Positions 1 to 8,600 of a stretch of 64,000 bases of DNA are shown piece by piece. Below the pieces are notes generated by a model. That model was not told the origin of the DNA. It searched no databases and saw nothing but the letters and a program-made list of their open reading frames with translations. Positions within the stretch are counted from its first letter, which is position 1; every line of letters starts with the position of its first letter. This stretch comes from Gaetbulibacter_B jejuensis (GTDB lineage Bacteria > Bacteroidota > Bacteroidia > Flavobacteriales > Flavobacteriaceae), in NCBI RefSeq assembly GCF_039524015.1, contig NZ_BAAAGF010000001.1, positions 248,001 to 312,000 of the forward strand, in the 5' to 3' direction. Made by a program: the position numbers and the translations under genes.

Positions 1-2
1 TA

Positions 3-902
3 AGAAACACGTACTCTAACTCAAGAGAAAACCACAATATCGTAAGAGGTATTGAAGAAGAAAAAGTAACCTCAGTTGATGCAAGCTATATTTTTAGATC
101 TCCAATTGTAAAAGCTAGACTTACAGGTTTCTATTCAAAAATAGAAGATGCTAACGAAGTATCTTTTTACTATGCTGATGGTTTAAGTGGTTTTGATATT
201 CAGGATAACGAAACTTCTGCTTTTGTTCAAGAAGTATTACAAGGTATAGATAAAAGACATATAGGAGCAGAGTTTGGTATTGAAGCGCAAGTAACACCTA
301 CAATTAAGTTAAAAGGTGCTGCTTCAGTAGGACAATACACATACGATAACAATCCTAATTTATACTTAACATCAGCTAGTTTCACTTCAGAAGATGGTTC
401 AATCTCTTACGGAGAAGCTAACTTAAAAGATTATAAAATTGCTGGAGGACCACAACGTGCTGCTTCAATTGGTTTTGAATATCGTGATCCAGACTACTGG
501 TGGTTTGGTGCAACAGCAAACTTTTTCTCAAACGCATACTTAGATATTAATCCATTAACAAGAACTGAAAATTTCTATTTAGATGCTGATGGATTACCAT
601 TTAATGACTATGATGAAGCTATTGCTACTGAGTTATTAAAACAAGAAGAATTTGACGATTATATGGTAGTTAACCTTATAGGAGGAAAATCTTGGAAAAT
701 TGACGATTACTACATTGGTTTCTTTGCAAGTGTAGGTAACCTATTGGACAAAGAGTACAAAACTGGAGGTTTTGAACAAGGTAGAAACGCTAATTATAGA
801 GAGCTTAGAGACGACACTGCAAACCCAAAAAGAGTGTTTGGACCAAAATATTGGTACGGTCGTGGTACTAACTACTTTGTAAATGTGTATTTTAGATTCT
901 AG
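3..902 (+). CDS. TonB-dependent receptor, C-terminal part (5' end outside window)
   Basis: An open frame enters from the left edge and runs 299 codons to a TAG stop. The product is rich in alternating aromatic and polar residues typical of outer-membrane beta-strands, with turns such as YSKIEDAN, and ends in YFVNVYFRF, the aromatic last strand expected for barrel insertion. The plug and any CarboxypepD-like N-terminus would lie outside the window. A DUF5689-type lipoprotein gene follows after 35 bases, a common flavobacterial pairing of receptor and surface substrate-binding protein. The substrate is unknown. An ATG at 663 is internal, not the start. Confidence 0.85.
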   Translation, partial: RNTYSNSRENHNIVRGIEEEKVTSVDASYIFRSPIVKARLTGFYSKIEDANEVSFYYADGLSGFDIQDNETSAFVQEVLQGIDKRHIGAEFGIEAQVTPTIKLKGAASVGQYTYDNNPNLYLTSASFTSEDGSISYGEANLKDYKIAGGPQRAASIGFEYRDPDYWWFGATANFFSNAYLDINPLTRTENFYLDADGLPFNDYDEAIATELLKQEEFDDYMVVNLIGGKSWKIDDYYIGFFASVGNLLDKEYKTGGFEQGRNANYRELRDDTANPKRVFGPKYWYGRGTNYFVNVYFRF

Positions 903-937
903 AAAAAGAAAAATTAAATAAAATTAATTAACAAATT

Positions 938-2320
938 ATGAAAACAAACAAATTATTAACGTACGCATTAAGCTTAATGGTATTATTTACTATTACTTCA
1001 TGTGTAGAAGATGACGACTTTACTATTCCTAGTAATTTAGGAACTGAAGAAAACTTAGGTCTTCAACGTATTTTAGATTCTGTAGCTATGTCAGACAACT
1101 GGTCAATGATGAGTATTGCAGATGTAAAAAACTTATATAATGGAGCACCTACTGCAATAGAATCTAATATTGTTGTTAAAGGTTATGTATCTTCTTCAGA
1201 TTTAACAGGAAATTTCTATAAAGAGTTTTACATGCAAGATGCACCTGAAAACCCTACAGCAGCAATAGGTATACTTTTAAATCAAGTTGATTCATACAAT
1301 CAATTTAATAAGGGTAGAGAAGTTTATGTTTCTTTAAATGGATTATACATTGGAGAAAACTCTAACGAACTTTTAAGTATTGGATTAGAAGATGGTGATG
1401 AAGTAACTGAAATAACAGCTGCTATGGTACCTGACTATGTTTTTAGATCTGATGTTACTGAAACCATTGTTCCTTTAGTTGTAGATCCTTCAGACATTAA
1501 CTCTTCACACTTAGGAATGTTTGTGTCGTTAGAAAACATGCAGTTTTTAAGTGATTTAGAAGGTAGACCATTTGTTGATCCTTATGATGATTTTGATACA
1601 CAAAGAGCAATGTCTAGTTGTGAATCAGGTTATGAATTTGATGTATTTACTAGCTCATTTGCAAGTTTTTCTGACTTACCTGTTCCAACTGAATTCAGAG
1701 GAACTATATCAGGAGTTGTTTACCAAACTTACGGAGGAGATGAAATAGTATTAAGCCTTAATGATACTAGTGATATTGACTTTAACGATCAACGTTGCGA
1801 TCCTGTTTTTGAAGAAGGATTTGGTTCGGCAATCGATAATACTGAACTTAATATTGATGGTTGGATTAACTATGCTGAAGCTGGTAGTGTAGTTTGGACT
1901 GAGCAAGTATATTCTGGAAACGGTTATGCTGAGCTTAATCCTTATAACTCTGGAGACTCTTCTAATATTGCTTGGTTAATCACTCCAGGGATTGATATGG
2001 ATGCTCAAACAGGTGAAACATTTACTTTTGCAACTGAGCATGCTTATCCTGATGCAGGTCATGACCCTTTAGAAGTACTAATCTCAACTGATTTTGATGG
2101 TACTGAAGATGGAGTAACAACTGCAACTTGGACAACTTTAACAGTAAACAAAAGTTATATTGTAGATTTTGATACATGGTTTACTTGGGTAAGCTCTGGT
2201 TCTGTAGATCTTTCTTCTTATACAGGAACAGCTTATATAGCGTTTAGATATACAGGAAGTGATACATCAAACCAAAACATGACATTACATGTTGATAATG
2301 TAAAAATATCTGTAGATTAA
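938..2320 (+). CDS. DUF5689-type surface lipoprotein with a C-terminal choice-of-anchor J-like domain
   Basis: The 460-residue product starts with a lipoprotein signal (MKTNKLLTYALSLMVLFTITSC, lipobox Cys at residue 22) followed by acidic VEDDD, a pattern linked to surface export of lipoproteins in Bacteroidota. Residues about 40-285 resemble the DUF5689 domain (NIVVKGYVSSSDLTGNFYK). Residues about 290-460 look like a jelly-roll choice-of-anchor J or cleaved-adhesin domain (DGWINYAEAG, AWLITPGIDMDAQTG, LHVDNVKIS). It lies just downstream of a TonB receptor on the same strand and is closed by a strong hairpin terminator, so it is probably the receptor's lipoprotein partner. The ligand cannot be told from sequence. 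Confidence 0.8.
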   Translation: MKTNKLLTYALSLMVLFTITSCVEDDDFTIPSNLGTEENLGLQRILDSVAMSDNWSMMSIADVKNLYNGAPTAIESNIVVKGYVSSSDLTGNFYKEFYMQDAPENPTAAIGILLNQVDSYNQFNKGREVYVSLNGLYIGENSNELLSIGLEDGDEVTEITAAMVPDYVFRSDVTETIVPLVVDPSDINSSHLGMFVSLENMQFLSDLEGRPFVDPYDDFDTQRAMSSCESGYEFDVFTSSFASFSDLPVPTEFRGTISGVVYQTYGGDEIVLSLNDTSDIDFNDQRCDPVFEEGFGSAIDNTELNIDGWINYAEAGSVVWTEQVYSGNGYAELNPYNSGDSSNIAWLITPGIDMDAQTGETFTFATEHAYPDAGHDPLEVLISTDFDGTEDGVTTATWTTLTVNKSYIVDFDTWFTWVSSGSVDLSSYTGTAYIAFRYTGSDTSNQNMTLHVDNVKISVD

Positions 2321-2340
2321 TTAAGCTAGATAACTTATTA

Positions 2341-2373
2341 AAAACCTGCTAAAATTATTTAGCAGGTTTTTTT
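2341..2373 (+). terminator. Rho-independent terminator after the DUF5689 lipoprotein gene
   Basis: Inverted arms AACCTGCTAAA and TTTAGCAGGTT enclose a short A/T loop and are followed by a run of T. It closes the receptor-lipoprotein unit. Confidence 0.85.
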
Positions 2374-2384
2374 ATATTTAATAA

Positions 2385-2762
2385 ATGACAACCTTTGATA
2401 CTTTATTCTTTTCCTTTTTTAATCAAATAAAAAAAAGGTATAAACAGCGTTCAAACACAATTAGTGTTGCCTACATTTCTTTAGTACAATGTTCATTAGT
2501 ATTGCTTTTAGGTATTTTCTTTTCTGAATTCTTAGCTCAAATGAAAGTAAATACTATGTCATCCTCTAAAGCTTGGACACTTTTTATCTTAGTTTCAATA
2601 GCACTTTATTTTAGAAATTGGATGTACTATAGTGGTAAAAAACGAAAAATTCTTAATACTAAAACAAAGAGTAACAATCCTCAATATAGTATTGTCTCTT
2701 TAATACTTTTACCAATTGTAACCATAGCTATTGCCATACTATTTCTGGTAAAAATCTCATAA
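2385..2762 (+). CDS. small integral membrane protein, function unknown
   Basis: This 125-residue protein is not recognised. It has a basic N-terminal stretch (IKKRYKQRS, about residues 15-23), then three hydrophobic segments that look like transmembrane helices: residues about 28-50, 62-80 and 102-123. The second and third are joined by a Lys-rich loop (SGKKRKILNTKTKS). The gene starts 12 bases after the preceding terminator and is closed by its own hairpin, so it is probably transcribed separately. Size and layout resemble small flavobacterial membrane proteins with no assigned role. Confidence 0.65.
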   Translation: MTTFDTLFFSFFNQIKKRYKQRSNTISVAYISLVQCSLVLLLGIFFSEFLAQMKVNTMSSSKAWTLFILVSIALYFRNWMYYSGKKRKILNTKTKSNNPQYSIVSLILLPIVTIAIAILFLVKIS

Positions 2763-2800
2763 AAAAAGCTCTATCTTTTACGATAGAGCTTTTTTTATTT
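2761..2800. terminator. bidirectional terminator between convergent genes
   Basis: The arms AAAAGCTCTATC and GATAGAGCTTTT flank a TTTTAC loop, with A-runs on the left and T-runs on the right. It can serve both the small membrane protein gene (plus) and the adhesin-sprF-ompA cassette (minus). Confidence 0.85.
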
Positions 2801-2816
2801 TTTACTTAAAGCAATA

Positions 2817-4724
2817 TTACATAGGTCCACCACTAACGATGATGAAGTCCGACCTTCTGTTCATCTGGTGTTGTTCCTCTGTACATCCTGAACCACAGTC
2901 TTCCTTAGGCTCACTCTCTCCTTTTCCTGATCCTGTTATTCTTGATCTGTCTATCCCTTTAGAGACTACATAAGATACTGTTGTCTTTGCTCTCCTGTCC
3001 GATAAGGCCATGTTGTATGATGCTGATCCTCTACTGTCTGTATGTGACGATACTGAGATAACCATCTCTGGATACTTTTGCATCACCTGTACCAACTTAT
3101 CCAACTCAAATGCTGCTTGTGAGGTAATGTTAGACTTGTCAAAATCAAAATAAATTGGGTCTAAGTTTACTCTGTCCACTGCCACTATCTCTTCTATTGG
3201 ATCCAGTGCTATAGCTACTGCTACTTCTTCTTCCTCTGAGCCTTCTACTGTTACTCTTTTACTCTCATATCCGTCCATAGACACCTCAAGGGCTGAACCT
3301 TCTCCGCACTCTACAATGAACTCTACAGTACCGTCCGAATCGGTTACTTTTGACAATACTTTATTCCCCTTACTATCATACATCGTTACTGATGCTGCGT
3401 TAATTGGGTTACCTGTCTTTGAATCGGTTACTGTTCCTGTGATAAGTACATCACATAATGGTTGTAGTTTCTTAATAGCATAAATATCATCGCTTCCTAC
3501 TCCGCCTTCTCTGTTTGATGAGACAAAGCCTTCTCCGCTTTCTTCATCTAATCTAAATGCAAAGTCATCAGCATTACTATTGATTGGCACTCCTATGTTT
3601 CTAACTGGTGCCATCTTACCGTCTATCTCCTTGGTATGGAATACATCTAGGTTTCCTAAGCCCAAGTGACCGTTTGATGAGAAGTACAGCGTTCCATTAC
3701 TGCTTATATAAGGAAACATCTCTTGTCCTTGCGTGTTTACCTTCTGTCCTAGGTTCTCTGCTTCTCCTAATGTACCATCATCGTTGATGCTTGCCTTGTA
3801 GATATCAAAAAGACCATAGCCACCTGGCATATTAGATGCAAAGTATAATGTCTTTCCGTCTGCGCTTACTGATGGGTTTTTTACCGAGTAGTTCTCACTG
3901 TTGATTGCAAAGCCTTCTACATTGCTCCACTTATCCCCTTCTTTAGTTGCTTTGAACAATTGCAGTACACTGTATCTGTTTTTGGTGATAGAATCTTTCT
4001 CGTACATCTTCTCAAAGAAACTTTCTCTTGAAAAGTACATCGTGTTTCCATCTGGTGAAAATGATACTACTCCTTCATGATACTTTGTGTTTACTTTATC
4101 TTCTACTAATGCTGCTGCTAGATAAGTTCCATCTGCATTCTTTGACATTTCATAAATATCTAAAAATGGTTCTTCGTTCCATCCATAGGTTCTACGTGAG
4201 GTGTTTCTTGCTGATGTAATGTACAGCTTACCATCTTGTAGCGTTCCTCCAAAGTCAGAATACTTGCTGTTAAAGCCCATATTTTGGATATTGAACTTCT
4301 TGCCTTTTTCTAATATCTTTGGTAGATAGTCTGGATTTTTCTTATAAGCAATGGCTCTATCATCACTTGGACGCATCTCTGCAAATCTAGCCATTTGTAC
4401 ATTGGACGCTTCGTACTTCCCATTGGCCTTAAGCATTTGAGAATACTTAAAAATCATCTCTGGGTTGTCACTGCTCTCCAGTGCCTTGGCGTACCAGCGT
4501 TCTGCTTCCTCTGTATTGAATACATTGTAATAAGACTCGGCTAATTGACCGTATACATAACTGTCGCCTTTTCCGTCTTCTACTAACTTTGAATATTCTT
4601 CTGCTGCCTCAACAAACTCAAACCTGTTGAAGTGCTTGTCTGCTCTCTTGGTGTCCTTGTTCTGAGCTGTTACACTTAATCCACTCAGCAAGGTTATCAA
4701 TAAATATTTTTGTATGTTTTTCAT
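2817..4724 (-). CDS. OmpA-family protein with TPR, PD40 and CNA-B-like domains (cassette 1)
   Basis: The 635-residue exported protein is probably a periplasmic peptidoglycan-binding anchor. After a signal peptide (to about residue 20, LSVTAQN) come TPR-like helices (about 25-130), a PD40/WD40-like beta-propeller (about 150-420, with blades such as VSFSPDGNTMYFSR and PSVSADGKTLYFAS), a CarboxypepD-type beta-sandwich (about 425-505, ITGTVTDSKTGNPINAASV) and an OmpA C-terminal domain (about 520-632, IYFDFDKSNI and SHTDSRGSASYN). The same architecture occurs in PorE, which links T9SS parts to peptidoglycan. It follows sprF by 20 bases and is last in the cassette. Its amino-acid sequence equals that of the copy at 10009-11916. 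Confidence 0.9.
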   Translation of the reverse strand: MKNIQKYLLITLLSGLSVTAQNKDTKRADKHFNRFEFVEAAEEYSKLVEDGKGDSYVYGQLAESYYNVFNTEEAERWYAKALESSDNPEMIFKYSQMLKANGKYEASNVQMARFAEMRPSDDRAIAYKKNPDYLPKILEKGKKFNIQNMGFNSKYSDFGGTLQDGKLYITSARNTSRRTYGWNEEPFLDIYEMSKNADGTYLAAALVEDKVNTKYHEGVVSFSPDGNTMYFSRESFFEKMYEKDSITKNRYSVLQLFKATKEGDKWSNVEGFAINSENYSVKNPSVSADGKTLYFASNMPGGYGLFDIYKASINDDGTLGEAENLGQKVNTQGQEMFPYISSNGTLYFSSNGHLGLGNLDVFHTKEIDGKMAPVRNIGVPINSNADDFAFRLDEESGEGFVSSNREGGVGSDDIYAIKKLQPLCDVLITGTVTDSKTGNPINAASVTMYDSKGNKVLSKVTDSDGTVEFIVECGEGSALEVSMDGYESKRVTVEGSEEEEVAVAIALDPIEEIVAVDRVNLDPIYFDFDKSNITSQAAFELDKLVQVMQKYPEMVISVSSHTDSRGSASYNMALSDRRAKTTVSYVVSKGIDRSRITGSGKGESEPKEDCGSGCTEEQHQMNRRSDFIIVSGGPM

Positions 4725-4744
4725 CTTTGGTTTGGCTTGAATGG

Positions 4745-5650
4745 TTAGAAATATCTTGGTGATCGTGATACCTTCTTAGGGAAGTTAAGGTCAAACAATA
4801 ACATAAACTCATGCGATGCTGGTGCATACCTCTTTATATCTGAAGTAACACTATCATAAGCATAACCTATACGTAGCGATGGGGTAATCGCAAAATTGAT
4901 AAGCCCTGAAAATGAATCATCAAGCCTATAAGAGGCTCCTATCTCGAACTTATCATAAAACAACGCATTTAAGTTTACATCAAAAGAGGTTGGTGCATCA
5001 AAGGCTGACTTCACCAAAAACGATGGCTTCAACTTGGTATTTTGTGATAAGTCAAACACATATCCTCCTGTTATGAAGTAATGGCTAACTTCTGAGCCTA
5101 ACTCAAAACCATTGGCATCAAGGTGTACCGAATTTAAAATATTCGGTACAGATACTGCCAAATAGTAATGGTCTGTATAATAAAATGCTCCTGCGCCTAT
5201 GTTTGGTGTCACACTGTTGATGTTCTCCGAGAAGAAAGGATCGTTGGGATCCACTACATCAAGACCTGTGAGTCCTATATCATGAAACGTTGCGCCTGCC
5301 TTAACACCAAACGCCAAGCGGTGTTCGCCTCCTAATCGAAGTGTATACGAGAAATCCGCATAAGCATTGGTCTCGTTTACTGGTCCTATGTTATCTGATA
5401 TAATCGATAACCCTAATCCTACTTTCTCGCCTACGGGAAGGTGACCAAAGAATGTTCCTGTCTTTGGTGCTCCTTCTAATCCTGTCCACTGCGTACGGTA
5501 CAGTAAACCAAAACTTAGATTCTCCCTTGAGCCTGCATAAGCTGGGTTAATGACATTCATATTATACATGTACTGTGTGTACTGTGGATCCTGCTGCCCG
5601 AAGACCTGAAAGCCTACGAGCGTTAGTATTAGTATTGTGAGTCTTTTCAT
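4745..5650 (-). CDS. PorP/SprF family type IX secretion outer-membrane protein (cassette 1)
   Basis: This 301-residue beta-barrel has a signal peptide ending at GFQVFGQQ and the family hallmark QDPQYTQYMYNMNVINPAYAG right after it. SprF/PorP proteins are needed for export or surface retention of T9SS substrates with type B sorting domains; SprF serves the gliding adhesin SprB in Flavobacterium johnsoniae. The gene sits 25 bases after an adhesin gene with such a domain and 20 before an OmpA-family gene, so it probably serves that adhesin. It differs from the second copy by one residue, Val12 here against Ile12 there. Confidence 0.92.
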   Translation of the reverse strand: MKRLTILILTLVGFQVFGQQDPQYTQYMYNMNVINPAYAGSRENLSFGLLYRTQWTGLEGAPKTGTFFGHLPVGEKVGLGLSIISDNIGPVNETNAYADFSYTLRLGGEHRLAFGVKAGATFHDIGLTGLDVVDPNDPFFSENINSVTPNIGAGAFYYTDHYYLAVSVPNILNSVHLDANGFELGSEVSHYFITGGYVFDLSQNTKLKPSFLVKSAFDAPTSFDVNLNALFYDKFEIGASYRLDDSFSGLINFAITPSLRIGYAYDSVTSDIKRYAPASHEFMLLFDLNFPKKVSRSPRYF

Positions 5651-5675
5651 GTTCTTAGATTAATTTCGGTTAGTC

Positions 5676-8600
5676 TTATTTGTTGATGTATACCCAAGCA
5701 CTACGCTTCTTTGCTCCATTCTCATAGATCATCGTATAGAAGTAAGTACCTACTGGTAACTCATCTCCACTATTGCTCTGTCCATACCACTCATTTGTGT
5801 AGTTATCTTTAGAATATACTAATACACCATTACGGTTGAATATCTCTAATCGTGTTACACCATAACTACTTAAATCAAATGTGTCATTCTGTCCTGGACT
5901 TACTCCTGGGGAAATACCCTCTGGTATTACACAACTCTCTAATTCAACGATATCAATACCTGCTATATAACTACATGTTGTTGTATTATTAATAACTTCA
6001 ATCTCATAATATCCAGCAATCAATACTGGTATAGTTAATCCGTTTTCACCATCAATAAGACCTCCATCTTGATACCAATTAATTGTTACTTCAGATTCTT
6101 GATAGTTTTCAGGAATTGCTGTTATTTCAATTGGTATTGTTGCGTTAGGGCAAACCTCATAATTAACATCTGTTGGGAAAGATGTAAATAATGGATCTTC
6201 AACAACTAAATTAAGACTAGTAGTAGAGTAACACTGTGTTGTATTATTTGTTACTCTCACATAAACTGTTTGCGGGTCTGACACATTAGTATAAGGACTT
6301 GTTAACTCACCTACATTATCAATAGCATCTTGTTCAGTTAAATGATAAGATATTGTAAAATCATCTGGGTTTTGACCTTCAGCTAAAACTTCAGTATCAG
6401 CTTCATATAAATAAAACTCTCCAAAACCTGATTCATCACAAGCAATTAAATCGGAAGGAGTACTTTCAACTTCAGGGTTTGGTAAAAACTCGATTACAAT
6501 TGTATCAGAAATGATACATTGAGGGGAGAAAATAATTTGAGTTGTATATTCTCCAGCTTCAGTTACCTCTAATATAGAAGTTGTTGCTCCTTCAATTAAA
6601 AATCCGTCTTTATACCAAACGTGATCTACTTGAGGTGCTTGAGTGTCTAAAACAACAGGCTGCCCATCACAAACTGCAGTTCCAGCATCAATTGTTATAT
6701 CAACACCTAAGTCTACTTCTCCAATATCAAAACTACCTGCTTTAAGGAATACTCCAGAATCTAAAGCAGAATCAGTTGCGTCAGCAATAACAAGTTTAAT
6801 ATGGTAGGTTTCACCAATATTAACTGCAGACTGAGCAGTAAATACGTTTGTTCTACCATCAAAAGATATTGGTGGTAAGTTATTAGGTGTGTATCCTCCA
6901 AAATACTGTTCGTTAATAGCTGGACAACCAGGATTTTCTGGGTGAATATTAGTTACTAAAATAGGTGTATTAGTTCCTGGTAATACAGCTAGGTTAGTAG
7001 TAATTCCATTCTCATCAGTTAATAAGAAGGCAAATGCATCTGAATATGTACACTCAAAGGTTCCTCCTGTGCTTCCATTATATTCTTCGGATGCCATAAT
7101 GAAATCAAAACTAATTTCATCGTTTAGAGGCACGAAATCAAATTCTATAATAGACGCATTATTAGAAGTAATTCCTACTGTATCATTTAAATCAGCATCT
7201 CCTAACCAAGCATTAGTACCATCACTCATAGCATTATCATTAGGTCCTCTAGCTTTACTAGCATCTCCAGATGTTAATAAAATTCCGTTTTCAAATGGGA
7301 ATCCATCACTTTCTCTATAGAAGTATCCGATACCATTTGTTTGACCGAAATCAGTTCCCGTTGAATATGTAATGTTTGATACTTGAGCACAAGGGCTATC
7401 AATTAAAATATCAAGAACTAATTCTTCAATAGTATAAGTTGTTTGGTCAACTACTATATTACCTGGGGAAGGTCTTATACATAGATCAAAAGTTGTTGTA
7501 TTATCTTCTCCATCAAACGAGAATACTCTTACATAATATGTATTACCAACAACTAAGTTTGTTACCGCTCCAGCAGTTTCAGTTGTACAATATAATTCAG
7601 TTAAATTATCACATGTTCCTTCGTAAACACCAAAATCTAAATTGAATGTTCCTCCAGCGATGTTTGCTAGAGAAATAATTTGTGCTTCACTATTAGCAGT
7701 AAACTCAAACCATACATCATCATGTGGGTTTCCAGCACATGTTCCAGATGGCACGCCAGAATCTGTTGCTGCTAGTACTGTACCTGGTGTAACTAATGTG
7801 CAGGAATCATCTGTATTAACTGAAGCAACTGTTGCATTACATGGATTGTCATTGTCTGGTGGACAAGCTAATTGCTGTATTGCAGGACTATTAATTACAC
7901 AGTTCCCATCTTGATCGTTACTTATTGTTACTATTACATCTTGTAAGAAAGGGAATGGTCCAATTTGATAGGTTCCTTCAGCATTAGCTGGAACTGTATC
8001 AGCATTTATATTGTTTGATATTGTTAATGATGTTGCATCACCCATAGAGGTAACATTTACATCAATTAAAAACTGATCTCCATTATCACAATCATCAACT
8101 ATAGCATACGTAGCTTGCGGATTAATACATGTAGCACAACTAACAGTTATATCAAGTGGTGTGTAACCTTCAGTTTCACAACTAAATACACCATCAGCAG
8201 TTACTGTAAATGATATTGTATCTCCTAAAGATTGATAGTTTACTCCAGAAACATCCCCATTATTTCCATAAAAATCTGGTGGTGTTAACTCGGTTCCATC
8301 AGTATCATAAATATGTAATTCATCCCAACCATTTTCTACTTGTCCTGAGTTAATTACAAAATTAAGCGGTGTTCCGTCACTACTAGTAAAAGTAAATACG
8401 TTGGTATCGTTATTTTCATAACAATACACAAAGTTTACTGGACCAGCTGTACAGTCTACTACATAATCCAAGCAAATTTCTTGGGTTAAACTTGGGCTTA
8501 AAAGAGCACAATTGGCATCATCGTCATTAACAACAGAAATTTCAACTCCTGTGTTATTAGCAAATGGTCCAAAAGTATATATACCTGTGGCATCAACATT

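Larger units (their letters stand above)
2808..5945 (-). repeat. 3138-bp direct repeat, copy 1 (adhesin tail + sprF + ompA)
   Basis: This segment recurs at 10000-13137 in the same orientation with a constant offset of 7192. It holds the last 89 codons plus stop of the adhesin gene, all of sprF and ompA, and 9 bases past the ompA stop. Reading the copies side by side I find six substitutions (5498, 5555, 5600, 5617, 5886, 5922) and no indel. Identity stops abruptly at both ends: 2807 T against 9999 C, and 5946 A against 13138 T. Confidence 0.95.

Noticed and set aside
4028..4219. Small open frame antisense to ompA, repeated at 11220-11411
   Set aside because: Its duplication only follows from the ompA repeat, and the sequence is Leu-rich shadow coding.
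7642..7914. A 90-codon open frame antisense to the adhesin
   Set aside because: It is the reverse complement of a well-supported domain and has no recognisable start context or homology.
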